DNA from: Opitutaceae bacterium
GTDB taxonomy: Bacteria; Verrucomicrobiota; Verrucomicrobiia; Opitutales; Opitutaceae
DNA: 40,259 nt
Direction of reading: 5' to 3'
Assembly: GCA_014879845.1 (NCBI GenBank)
Contig: JACSRI010000172.1
Span: 1 to 40,259 of the forward strand
The notes below the pieces were generated by a model. It was not told the DNA's origin and did no database searches. It saw only the letters and a program-made list of their open reading frames with translations. The first letter of the stretch is position 1. Each line of letters begins with the position of its first letter. The position numbers and the translations under genes are program-made. Below are positions 8,960-18,600 of this stretch, in pieces.

Positions 8960-10590
8960 CGGGTCTCCTCCAAGAGTGTGGCACCTTTGCCGTCGGCCCC
9001 GTACCAGCGGCGGCCAGCGAGGTGGGTGACGATGGTGAGAAAGGCGATGGTCACACCCACCACGGCCACGCTGGCGCGTGCGACCGTGCTGGGCGGCGTG
9101 CCGTCTCCACCGATCAGGTCGGTGATGTAGCCCGACGGTGCAAACTCCGCCCCACTGAACTGGAAGTTCCAGCCGAAGACGTTTTTCGCCAGCCACAGGA
9201 CGAAGATCGAGATGAGGAATGTCGGGCAGAGCCACTGCATGATCGGCCGGAACCAACCCGGGACCCGGATAGCTGCGCCCTTGTGGGCCTCGTCCAAGCC
9301 GCGATCGACGCCGACCACCCAGGAAAACAGGACGATCAGGATCGTGCCTTGGATGAAGATGAAGCATGTGCCGACCCAGAAATCGATCGTGTCGAGCGCC
9401 TTCAGATCCTTGCTGTAGTACCAGACAAACAACGACCCCAGCGCCGTGAGCGCGCCCAGGATCGTCACCGACATCTTGCGGCCGATGCCCATGGCCTCCT
9501 CGAGGAACGCGATGCCTGGCTGCAGCATCGACAGCGAACTGGTGATCGCGGCGAGGAAGAGCAGGAAGAAGAACAACGCGCCGAAGACGTGGCCGAAGGC
9601 CATGTGGGAAAACACCTGCGGGAGCACGGTGAACCCGAGGCCGAACGTGCCCTGCCCGGCGATGCCGGCGGCGCCGAGGAAGACGAAGCCCGCCGGGATC
9701 GACATGAGCCCGCCGAGGCCGACCTCGCAGAACTCATTGGCACTGGTCGCGGTGAGGCCGCTGAGCACGACGTCGTCCTTCTCGGTGAGGTAGCTCGCGT
9801 AGGTGATGATCACGCCGAAGCCGACCGAGAGCGAAAAAAAGATCTGCCCGGCCGCCTCGAGCCAGAGCTGCGGGTTGCGCAGCTGCTCGCCGATGTTGCC
9901 GGGGTTCCACATGTAGCCGAGGCCGTTGGCGACGTTCTGCTCGGGCAGCGTCGGGTCCGGCGTGCCCAGGGTGAGCACGCGCACCACAATGATCAGGGCG
10001 ATGACCATGAGCGCGGGCATGGCCCACTTGCAGAACCACTCGATGCCTTTCGCCAGCCCGCGGTAGATCAGGACGAAATTGAGCAGGTAGACGATCAGGA
10101 CGAACAACCCGACCTGGCCCATGCCCAGGCCGAGCGAGAATCCGTCGGCGTTGGCGCCGACGTATTCGACGAAATGTTTTGCGTAGTCGATGTCCGGTCC
10201 GCCGAGCCGGCCGGTGGCGAACTGCACGGCATATCCCAGGCACCACGCCTCGATGTAGACGTAATACATGTAGATGCCGACCGGGATGATCACGCCGAGG
10301 ACGCCGAGAAAACGCCCCCACGGCCGGCCGACGATCAGGCCCATGATGGCGGGGCTGGAGTGAAAGCCCCTCTTGCCGCCCCAGCGCCCGAGCGTCCATT
10401 CCGCCCAGCAGATCGACACGCCGATGATCACGAGCGAGACGAAGTAGGCGATCATGAAGGCCCCGCCGCCGTAGGTCGCCGCCTTGCCCGGGAATCTCAG
10501 GAAGTTGCCCAAGCCGACCGCGCTGCCGGCCACGGCCATGATCACGCCGAGGCGCGAGCTCCAGTTTTCCGACGCTTGGGGAGTCGCCAT
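8956..10590 (-). CDS. Sodium-dependent transporter of the neurotransmitter:sodium symporter (NSS) family
   Basis: A 544-residue, 12-helix-type permease. TM1 carries GSAVGLGNFLRFP (22-34), the unwound Na+/substrate segment of LeuT-fold NSS proteins, followed by GGGAFMIAYF (41-50). The WAEWTLGRWGG segment and the TM6 region FFSLSVGFGVIITYASY also fit. It probably imports an amino acid with Na+. The substrate is unknown; the coupled small subunit points towards MetPS-type neutral amino acids. Its start lies 69 nt from the divergent LptF/G gene, and no Shine-Dalgarno is seen. Confidence 0.95.
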   Translation of the reverse strand: MATPQASENWSSRLGVIMAVAGSAVGLGNFLRFPGKAATYGGGAFMIAYFVSLVIIGVSICWAEWTLGRWGGKRGFHSSPAIMGLIVGRPWGRFLGVLGVIIPVGIYMYYVYIEAWCLGYAVQFATGRLGGPDIDYAKHFVEYVGANADGFSLGLGMGQVGLFVLIVYLLNFVLIYRGLAKGIEWFCKWAMPALMVIALIIVVRVLTLGTPDPTLPEQNVANGLGYMWNPGNIGEQLRNPQLWLEAAGQIFFSLSVGFGVIITYASYLTEKDDVVLSGLTATSANEFCEVGLGGLMSIPAGFVFLGAAGIAGQGTFGLGFTVLPQVFSHMAFGHVFGALFFFLLFLAAITSSLSMLQPGIAFLEEAMGIGRKMSVTILGALTALGSLFVWYYSKDLKALDTIDFWVGTCFIFIQGTILIVLFSWVVGVDRGLDEAHKGAAIRVPGWFRPIMQWLCPTFLISIFVLWLAKNVFGWNFQFSGAEFAPSGYITDLIGGDGTPPSTVARASVAVVGVTIAFLTIVTHLAGRRWYGADGKGATLLEETR

Positions 10591-10659
10591 CGAGGGGCAG
10601 AAGAAGCAAGCGCCGTGCAACGTTGCCAGATCAAAAATGTCCCTGCACGCTGCGCCTCC

Positions 10660-11781
10660 GTGTTTCGCACGTTCGACAAGCACATCCTCCGCGAGTGGCT
10701 GACCATCCTGGGCATCGTGCTCGGGGCCACGGCCGGCATTCTCATGCTGCAGGAGATGTATGACTCGTTCCCCGACTTGCGCGCCCAGGGGGCGACGACG
10801 GGTGACTTGCTGCGTTATTATGCCGTGGTGGCGCCGAGCCACCTCTCGCTCGTGCTTCCGGTCTCGGTCCTCGTCTCGGTGCTCTACACCTTCAGCCAGT
10901 TGCACCGGCACAACGAGATCATCGCCATGCGCGCCGCCGGCGTGGGCCTGATCCGCATCACCCGCTGGGTGTGGGTGGGGGCGGCGCTCATTTCCGTCGG
11001 TCTGTTTTATCTCAATACTGACCTCATCCCGTGGTCGGTCGAACAGGCCCGCGTGATCGCCGACAACGTGAAGTTCCGCAACCAGGAGCGGCAGGCGAAG
11101 GACATCCAGCAGATCGGCCTCGTTGGCCCCGTCGCCTATTCCAACCGACCGAAAGGGCGGCTCTGGATGCTCGGCAGCTTCAGCGCCTACTCGCATCGCG
11201 CGCTGTCGATCATGGTGGTGGAGCTCGACGCCGGGCGTCGTGAGAAGCGCCGCATCGTGGCGCAGGAGGGCTTTTGGGAGGAGGAGACCGGACTTTGGAC
11301 GTTTCTGCGCGGACGCGAGATGACCTTCGACCCGATCACCGGCGACGTGGTCGGCCAGGTGCGCCAGTTCGATCGCCAGGAGTTTCCGGAGCTGACGGAG
11401 GAACCGCTCCTGATGATGCGCATGGACAAGCGCCCGCGCGACCTCTCGCTCTTCGAACTGGCCGGCATCCTCGGCTCAACGGAAAACGCCGACAATCCGC
11501 GCCTGCTCTCCTACGCGGTGCGTTACCACTTCCTGCTCGCGAGTCCGCTCGCGTGCCTGATCGCCGCGGGTCTGGCCGTGCCGTTTGCTGTGTCGGGCGT
11601 CCGCGTCAATCCCGCGGTGGGCGTGTCCAAGTCGATCGGCCTCTTCGTCGTCTTCTGGATCCTGACCATGCTGGGCAATCAGCTGGGCGAGCAGGGCACG
11701 CTGCCGCCGACCATCGCGGCCTGGCTGCCCAATGGCGTGATGGGCCTGGCGGCGCTTTGGTTCCTCTGGAAGGAACGCTAG
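10660..11781 (+). CDS. LptF/LptG family (YjgP/YjgQ) lipopolysaccharide export permease
   Basis: A 373-residue inner-membrane permease, usual length for the family. Three N-terminal helices (residues about 12-125) precede a periplasmic beta-jellyroll-like middle, and three helices close the C-terminus (about 285-370). The N-terminal FDKHILREWL and the HRHNEIIAMRAAGV coupling segment are typical of LptF/G. In the Lpt machine it extracts LPS with LptB2. I chose GTG at 10660 because it sits directly before the conserved start of the fold; no ATG is in frame nearby. LptF and LptG cannot be distinguished here; a single copy stands alone. Confidence 0.92.
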   Translation: MFRTFDKHILREWLTILGIVLGATAGILMLQEMYDSFPDLRAQGATTGDLLRYYAVVAPSHLSLVLPVSVLVSVLYTFSQLHRHNEIIAMRAAGVGLIRITRWVWVGAALISVGLFYLNTDLIPWSVEQARVIADNVKFRNQERQAKDIQQIGLVGPVAYSNRPKGRLWMLGSFSAYSHRALSIMVVELDAGRREKRRIVAQEGFWEEETGLWTFLRGREMTFDPITGDVVGQVRQFDRQEFPELTEEPLLMMRMDKRPRDLSLFELAGILGSTENADNPRLLSYAVRYHFLLASPLACLIAAGLAVPFAVSGVRVNPAVGVSKSIGLFVVFWILTMLGNQLGEQGTLPPTIAAWLPNGVMGLAALWFLWKER

Positions 11782-11820
11782 GGCCGGTCTCGAACCCGGC
11801 GGCGCGAATCGGCCGAGGCG

Positions 11821-12954
11821 TTACGCCGCGGCCGTCGCCTTCGGCCAGAGGACCGTGAAGGTCGTGCCCTTGCCGACCTCGCTCTCGCACACGATGCGGC
11901 CCTTCATCGACTCGGTCAGCTCCTTGACGATCCACAGGCCGAGGCCGGTGGTGGGCTCGCCGGCGGTCGGCTTGGGGGTGAGGCGGCAAAACTTGCCATA
12001 CATCTTGGCCTGATCCTCGACCGAGATGCCGGGACCCTGGTCCTGCACGGCCACGGCCACGCAGTCTTCGCCGGCGAGGAGCCGCACGGTCACGACCGTG
12101 CCCGAGGGCGAATATTTCACCGCGTTGGAGATGAGATTGTCCAGGACCTGCTCGGCGGCGTTCTCGTCGACAATGCCGGCGAGCGGGCCGACGCCGTTGT
12201 CGAAGGTGATCTCGATCTCCTTGGCGCGTGCCTTCAGCCGGTTCTGCTCGACGACCCGCTCGACCATCGGCTGGAACTCGTGGGTCGCGAGCTGGAGGCG
12301 GCGTTGCCCGGAGTCGATCGCGTTCACATCGAGCAGATTCGTGATGATCGCGTTGATGCGCCGGGCCGAGGTGGAGATCTGGCCGATGAGGGCCTTGGTC
12401 TTTTCCGGCGGGACGGAGTCGACGATGGACTCGATCAACTCGGCGCACGCGAGCACGCTGGCGAGCGGGTTGCGCACGTCGTGCGCGGCCATGCCCATGA
12501 ACTCGTTCTTCAGGCGGTTGAGGTCCTCAAGCTGGTGGTTGCGCTTCTCGAGATCCTGGCGCAGGCGCGAGATCGTGAGGTGCGTGTTGACCCGGGCGAG
12601 GAGCTCGGCCTGCTCGAAGGGCTTGGTGATGTAGTCGACCGCTCCGACTTCGAACGCGCGTACCTTTTCCTCCGTCTCGCAGAGCGCGGTCATGAAGATG
12701 ATCGGCGTCTGGGCGGTGGTCGGCTCCTGCTTGAGGCGGGCGCAGGTCTCATACCCGTCGATGCCCGGCATGAGCACGTCCAGCAGGATGAGGTCGGGCC
12801 GCGAGTAGCGCGCCGTCTCGATGGCGGAGAGACCGTCCGTGGCGACGAGCACCTCGAGTCCGGCGGCGCTGAGCGCTTCGACCAGGACGCGAAGGTTGCC
12901 CGGCGTGTCGTCGACGGCGAGGACCGTGCCGAGGGTGGAGTTACGCGGATCCAT
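11821..12954 (-). CDS. Response regulator receiver-histidine kinase fusion
   Basis: A 377-residue soluble protein with no membrane segments. The N-terminal receiver (about 10-125) has DD at 15-16, phospho-acceptor D59 in LILLDVLMPG and K111 in KPF. A short coiled linker (130-150) leads to a HisKA domain with H158 in AAHDVRNP, then an HATPase domain with N box (NLISNAVKYSP), DQGPGI and TGLGLWIV. The ATG lies 14 nt inside the end of the upstream hybrid kinase gene, so the pair is likely coupled and may form one phosphorelay. No DNA-binding output domain is present. Confidence 0.93.
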   Translation of the reverse strand: MDPRNSTLGTVLAVDDTPGNLRVLVEALSAAGLEVLVATDGLSAIETARYSRPDLILLDVLMPGIDGYETCARLKQEPTTAQTPIIFMTALCETEEKVRAFEVGAVDYITKPFEQAELLARVNTHLTISRLRQDLEKRNHQLEDLNRLKNEFMGMAAHDVRNPLASVLACAELIESIVDSVPPEKTKALIGQISTSARRINAIITNLLDVNAIDSGQRRLQLATHEFQPMVERVVEQNRLKARAKEIEITFDNGVGPLAGIVDENAAEQVLDNLISNAVKYSPSGTVVTVRLLAGEDCVAVAVQDQGPGISVEDQAKMYGKFCRLTPKPTAGEPTTGLGLWIVKELTESMKGRIVCESEVGKGTTFTVLWPKATAAA

Positions 12955-15445
12955 GAGCTTGCGAAGTGGAAAGGGACGAGAGCCACTCGCCGAGTTCCTT
13001 CAGCTTGAAGTCGCGTGCATAGCGGGCGACGCGGCGGGCAAACGAGGAGTACTCAGGGTGGGCATGGGCGAGTTGTTCTGCGCGGGTTTCGATGTTACGG
13101 ACCACCCCGCGCCGGGCAAGGTCGAGAAAGGCGGAGACCTCCTCGGCGGGCGGTGCGACGATCTGCTCCAGGGGCGTGGAGTCCTCGGCCGCGATGGGAG
13201 GGGGCTGGAGCACGCCGTAGGTCCACTCGATGCCGGCATGGACGCGCAGGGCGTTCACGATGGCATCGAGATGCACAGGTTTGTTCAGCAGGTCGGCGAA
13301 ACCGGCCTTGCGGCACCGTTGGAGCACGTCCTCGCCGGCCATGGCCGACACGGCGATGAGCACGGGCAGGCGCAGCACATCCATCTCGAGGATCTCGGCG
13401 CAGAGGGTGAAGCCGTCCGTCCCGGGCATCATGAGGTCCATGAGCACGATATCGGGCTGCGCTTGTGAAATCTGGGCCCGCGTGGCCTCGGCGCCATCGG
13501 CCTCGTGGATGAGAAAATCCAGCGGCTCGAGCATCGCGCGGAGCACGGCGCGGTTGGCGGCATTGTCGTCGACGATGAGCACGCGGCGGCGGCGACCCTG
13601 GTAGTCGACGACCGTGCGTTGCTCTTCCACCACGGGAGTGGCGAGGGCCAGGGGCACCACCACGCTGAACGTGCTGCCCTTGCCGGGGCGACTGGTCACC
13701 GAGATGTCGCCGCCCATCTTGTTGGCCAGTTTCTTGCAGATGGAGAGGCCCAGGCCGGTGCCCTCGAGCTTGATCGACCGCTCGTCGACCACGTGGAAGG
13801 GCTGGAAGAGTTCGCCGATCTTGTCCGGCATGATGCCGCAGCCGGTGTCGATCACTTCGAAGATGAGCGCACCGGCGTTGACCCGGGCGCGCACCTTCAC
13901 GCGACCGTGATCGGTGAACTTGATGGCGTTGTGCACGAGGTTGCCGAGGATCTGGTGCAGGCGCTTGCGGTCGCACTTGATCCAGTCGGGCAGGTCGGGT
14001 GCCTGGTCGAGCTCGAGCACGATCTTCTTGGTCTCGGCCTCGAGGGCGAAGGTCTTGATCAGCGCGGCCAGCAGCGCCTTGAGGTCGAAGGGAGACGGCG
14101 CGAGCTCGAGCTTGTCGGCCTCGAGCTTGGAGAGGTCGAGCAGGTCGTTGATCAGGTTGCGCAGGTGCTCGGCGCAACCCTGGATGGTCTTGAGCAGCTC
14201 ACGCTGCTTCGAGTTCATCGTTTTCTCGCGCAGGAGGATCTGGGCGCAGCCGAGCACGCCGTTGAGCGGCGTGCGCAGGTCGTGGCTGATGTTGGCGAGG
14301 AACTGCAGGCGTGCGTTGTTGGCCGACTCGGCGATCTCCTTCGCGCGCTGCATCTCGAGCACCATGGTCAGGTTCTCGCGTGCGATCACGGTCTGCCGGA
14401 CGACCACGAGGAGAAACGCGGCGAAGACGGCGAAGAGATAGAGGTGGGTGTACTCGCGGTAGTTCGAGGTCGGCAGCACGGCCGTGATAAGCAGCACGGC
14501 TATGAGTCCGATCGCCGCGTACGGCACGGAGACGCGGGACTGGACGGTGCGTTCATCCTGGGGCTTGGCCTGGGGGCCGCGCGCGAGGCGTGCATGCAGG
14601 CCGATGCTCAGCAGGAGCAGGGTCCACCCGTAGCAGGTGGGCGTGGACTCGAACCGCTCGACGCGGGCCAGCGCGTAGCAATAGGGCACGATCTCGCCGG
14701 CGATCAGGGCGAGCACGCCCGCGCCGAGGATGCGCAGGCCGGAGGCCACTCCGGCCTCGCGCGCGCGATACGGCATGAGCAGCAGCGAGCTCAACAGCAG
14801 GAGCGAGAGGAAGGTGAAGACTGTGATGACGGCGAAGGCGCCGAACGACCCGATGATGAGCGTGTTGGCCACGTCCGGATCCGAGGGTGCGCTGTCGACG
14901 GCCGCCTGCGTCGCGCTGAGCGCGCCGTCGAGCGCCAGGATCCAGAACGCGACCAGCCCGGCGATGATGAGCGTGGTGATGTCGAGGCTGGCGGTCGCGC
15001 GTTCGCGGGCGGAGAGCTCGCCGCTCGGGATGTGCGCGGCGGCCCAGATGAGCAGGGCCATGCTCGCGAGCGAGGCGGCGAGGCTGACCCAGCGTACCCA
15101 CGCATGCAGGACAGGCACAGGGAGCGTCGCGACCGTGGTCGCGAGCGCGACCACGGTGATCGCGAGCACGGCGATCCGCTGCAGCCGCCAGAAGCGGCGC
15201 GCCGGCACCGGGCAGACCGCGGGTCGCGACGTCAGCCGCAGTTCGTTCAGGGCGAACCCGCACGCCACCACGACCATCGCCGCGCTGAAGGTGTTGACCA
15301 TCTGCGCGGTGCCCCAGCCGAGGAACTCCACCACCTTCGCGATCGCCGCCACCAGCGCGATCGCCAGCGCGACCGTGCCGACGCGAGACGTCAGCCAAGC
15401 CGGCAGGACCGGTATGGAGCGGGACGAGTACGAGGTGGGCTGCAT
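12941..15445 (-). CDS. Membrane hybrid histidine kinase with C-terminal receiver
   Basis: An 834-residue protein. Residues about 20-350 hold eight to ten hydrophobic helices with short loops, a membrane sensor I do not recognise. HisKA follows with H388 in NISHDLRTP, then HATPase (NLVHNAIKF 502-510, DTGCGI 533-538, GTGLGLSI 562-569). A receiver at 620-738 has D670 in IVLMDLMMPG and K722 in NKP. The C-terminal tail (760-825) resembles the short helical extension seen after receivers in other hybrid kinases. The stop is 14 nt inside the REC-kinase gene. The leader before ATG is pyrimidine-rich (CCCATCGGCCTTCG). The signal is unknown. Confidence 0.93.
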   Translation of the reverse strand: MQPTSYSSRSIPVLPAWLTSRVGTVALAIALVAAIAKVVEFLGWGTAQMVNTFSAAMVVVACGFALNELRLTSRPAVCPVPARRFWRLQRIAVLAITVVALATTVATLPVPVLHAWVRWVSLAASLASMALLIWAAAHIPSGELSARERATASLDITTLIIAGLVAFWILALDGALSATQAAVDSAPSDPDVANTLIIGSFGAFAVITVFTFLSLLLLSSLLLMPYRAREAGVASGLRILGAGVLALIAGEIVPYCYALARVERFESTPTCYGWTLLLLSIGLHARLARGPQAKPQDERTVQSRVSVPYAAIGLIAVLLITAVLPTSNYREYTHLYLFAVFAAFLLVVVRQTVIARENLTMVLEMQRAKEIAESANNARLQFLANISHDLRTPLNGVLGCAQILLREKTMNSKQRELLKTIQGCAEHLRNLINDLLDLSKLEADKLELAPSPFDLKALLAALIKTFALEAETKKIVLELDQAPDLPDWIKCDRKRLHQILGNLVHNAIKFTDHGRVKVRARVNAGALIFEVIDTGCGIMPDKIGELFQPFHVVDERSIKLEGTGLGLSICKKLANKMGGDISVTSRPGKGSTFSVVVPLALATPVVEEQRTVVDYQGRRRRVLIVDDNAANRAVLRAMLEPLDFLIHEADGAEATRAQISQAQPDIVLMDLMMPGTDGFTLCAEILEMDVLRLPVLIAVSAMAGEDVLQRCRKAGFADLLNKPVHLDAIVNALRVHAGIEWTYGVLQPPPIAAEDSTPLEQIVAPPAEEVSAFLDLARRGVVRNIETRAEQLAHAHPEYSSFARRVARYARDFKLKELGEWLSSLSTSQAHGSA

Positions 15446-15599
15446 CGAAGGCCGATGGGTGGTCGGCTCAACTTGCTATCGGCCTGCGGGTTCCGGATCT
15501 TGAGGCCGGAAGTGGGGAGCAGTCCTCAGACCCCGTGAGCAGGATCGCGGGTCGCTGTTGGGGTGCGGGGGCACCCGCTAGGCGACCGAGCTCGATGCG

Positions 15600-15646
15600 G
15601 AAACGAAAAACGGCGCAACCCGCTCGTTGGAGGCAGGTTGCGCCGT
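15600..15646 (-). terminator. Rho-independent terminator downstream of the large PEPCK-like gene
   Basis: Read on the minus strand, ACGGCGCAACC (15646-15636) pairs perfectly over 11 bp with GGTTGCGCCGT (15620-15610), around a 15-nt loop. TTTTCGTTT follows directly. It lies 17 nt past the stop codon. Confidence 0.85.
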
Positions 15647-15662
15647 CCTGGAGACAGCTGGC

Positions 15663-18600
15663 TCAGTCGAGCGCGGGATCGCGTCCGATCGTGCCGGCGA
15701 GATCCGCGGCCCGGGCCGCGCGCAGGCGGGCCAGTTCCCTTTTTGCGGCGCCGAGCGATTCCTGCACACCGAGTCGGGCGGCTTCGCCCTGATAGATCGG
15801 GTTGGCCAGGAAGGCCTCGAGGTCGGCGACCTCGCGTTCGCGCAGTCCCGTGTCGAAGCGAAGTTTCGACTCGAGGCGGGCGCGGTACCAGTCCGACGCG
15901 AGCATGGCATCCACCGTGAACATCTTCCGGATTTCTGGATCCGACGCGGTGCGACCCTCGTAGTGGCCGTGAGCCATGATGTGCAGCAGGGCCTTGAGCG
16001 GCGGGCAGGCCGACTCGACCGAGCCGTCCTCGAAGTAGAGTTCGGCCACGCGTTTCTGCGTCGCGACGATGTTGTCCACGCCGTCGATGAAGACGGCGAG
16101 GTCCTGCAGCTCCGGACGGAGCATTTCCTCCGGCAAAACCGAGCCCGGGTTGCTGAAGACGCGGCCGAGGAAATGGCGGGCGAAACGCTCGGTGATGCGA
16201 TACCCGAGGCGGCTCGCCTCGACCTTGCGGCCCTCGTGGGTGAAGTCCTCGCACTTCTCCAGGTAGCCCTGTGCGATGAGGAAACCGGGCTCGCGCTCGG
16301 CGTGCGTCATGCGCGACCAGATCTCAGGCACGAGCAGGCTCACGTCGTGGTCGACCCGATACTTCGGGCCGACCCAGGCCGCGGCGGTGGAAAACGCGGC
16401 GTAGCCGGTGAGCAGGAAGCCGACGAGCGCGTTGTTCAGGTCGATGATCGCAGGCAGGGCGTTGAACGGCCCCTTGGTCAGCGCGCCCTCGGAGCCGGCG
16501 CCCGTGGTGGACGGGGACTTGCCGGTGAGGCTGGCGATCGCATCCATGAAGAACTCGGGCAGTTCCTGGTAATGGATCGGGCCGTAGCAGCAGAGCGCGC
16601 GCACGCCCGGCTCGGGCGGGTTGTTGCGGCGGCCGGGCAGCACGGAGTTGACCGGCATGGGCACCGGACGATCGTCGGGGATGCGCCGATACAAGCGCGT
16701 GCCGAGTTCGGCCAGGTACTTCGGGCGCGGGTCGACGAGGTCGGGCCGCACCTGCAGGTAGCGGGGGTTCTTGCTGGGCTTGCCGTCGACAAGGCGCGGG
16801 TGCGCGGAGGACACGGCGAAGTCGGGCCGCCCGGCCTCGACGAAGGCGCGCAGGCAGCGCTGCATCGGCTCGGTGAACTGGTCGAACTTGATCGACTCGT
16901 CGATGACCGCGGCGATGGCGCCGCGATCGAGCGGCTCGTAGTTGGAGAAGAAGTTCCCGCTCTTCGCGAAGTCCGCCTCCGTGTGCTTGTCGTAGCCGCG
17001 GTGGATCGCGTCGTCGGGGCGCTGGAAGAGGCGGCTCTCGCAGTTCTCGACGAATTTCCAGGCCGCGCGCTTCTGTTCCGGGTGCAGGCCCGACACGGCC
17101 GAGGCGGGCGCGACGGCGGTGGCGGAGATATCGTCTTCGGTCTGGATCTTCACCGCCGGCATGAAGTCGCGACGCAGGCTGAACGTGCGCCACGCGCCAC
17201 TGCCGTCGGGCGCGAAGCCGACACGCAGGTAGCGGGTGAGCAGCTTCGACCCGCGGAACTTCAGCTCGTTGCCGGGCAGGTTGTTGATCAGGTCGGCGCT
17301 GAAGCGCGCGCGCCAGCTGCCCTCCCAGTCCGGGCGGTAGAGGCGCTTGAGGATGAAGACGAGGTCGCGGATGCGCTCAGGGATGGAGCGCAGCCACTCG
17401 TTGTACTCGTCGGTGTACTCCGGGCTGGGCGTGAGCAGCTTGATGACCGAGCCGAGCGAGCGCTCAGCGCTGAGCAGTGGGCGGCCCTTGGGTCGGTTGC
17501 GCGACGGGTCGCGGAAGCGCTGGCCGTACTCGCGCAGGACGATGGCCTTCACCTGGTCGAAGTCGGCGTTGATGTCGCCGACGAAGACCGGGCCGGCCAT
17601 CATGGCATCGGCGATCGACTTGGAGATCTCGGACTTGCCGCCGCCGGAGACCGTGCAGGGCTTGTGGCAGAACGTGCCCTCGGCCGTCGTGCCGGTGAGG
17701 CGCCAGCGCAGCACGGTGGGCGGCTTGACCATCTCCACCTTGTAGCCGGAGGGCAGCATGTAGGTGCGGCCGGGGAGGAGGCGGATGCAGGCCTCGCGGC
17801 CGTCGTGCTTGAAGCAGATCGTCTGCGTCTGGAGGCTGAACGTGGCGTCCTCCGGCACGTAGATGATGTCCGGATACGTGTTGTCGACGGCGTAGCCCTC
17901 GGGATGGAGCGTCAGGCGCGAGGCGTGGCGCTGCAGCACCTCGGCGAAGGTGTGGTTGACCACCGGGAAGAACGAGCTCAGGCGGAAGTCCTCGCCCAGG
18001 TCGTAGGTCGGGAAGGCGATGGCGCCGCCCGCGTGCTCCTCCTCGGCCATGCCGTGCAGGTTGGCCGCGTAGCTGATCTGTGTCTTCACCTCCTTCTTGC
18101 AGTAGCCGAAGTAGGTGTCCGCGATGAGGGTCACGATCACGCCGCGCTTGTCGCGGCAGGTGATCTTGAAGGCGCCGCCGTCGTTGTATTTCTCATCCTC
18201 CTTGGTCCAGCACATGCCGTCGCGCTTCTGGCGCGCGGTCGCCTGGGAGACGTGCGGCAGGCCGAGATCCTTCTTGCGCAGGTGGATCATGTGCGGCGCG
18301 AGGATCACGCAGCCGGTCTGGCCCGACCAGTGCGTGGTATCGAGTCGGGCGTCGTTGGCTGGCAGCGACGGGTCGCCGGCGTTGCCGAAGATCGACTCGA
18401 CGAAATCAAGGTTCGCCACCAGGCCGGCCGGGGCGAAAAAACGCACCTCCATCGTCTTGCGCGGGCTCACGCCGGGGATCTCCGGCACGACGATCGGGCG
18501 CAGGAGCAGCGAGACCCAGAGCGAGGCCTCCTGCGGCTGGCCCGCGGTGAAGGGCAGGCGCAGCAGGTCGGCCGGCGGGTTGAGCGCGGCCTTGAGCAGG

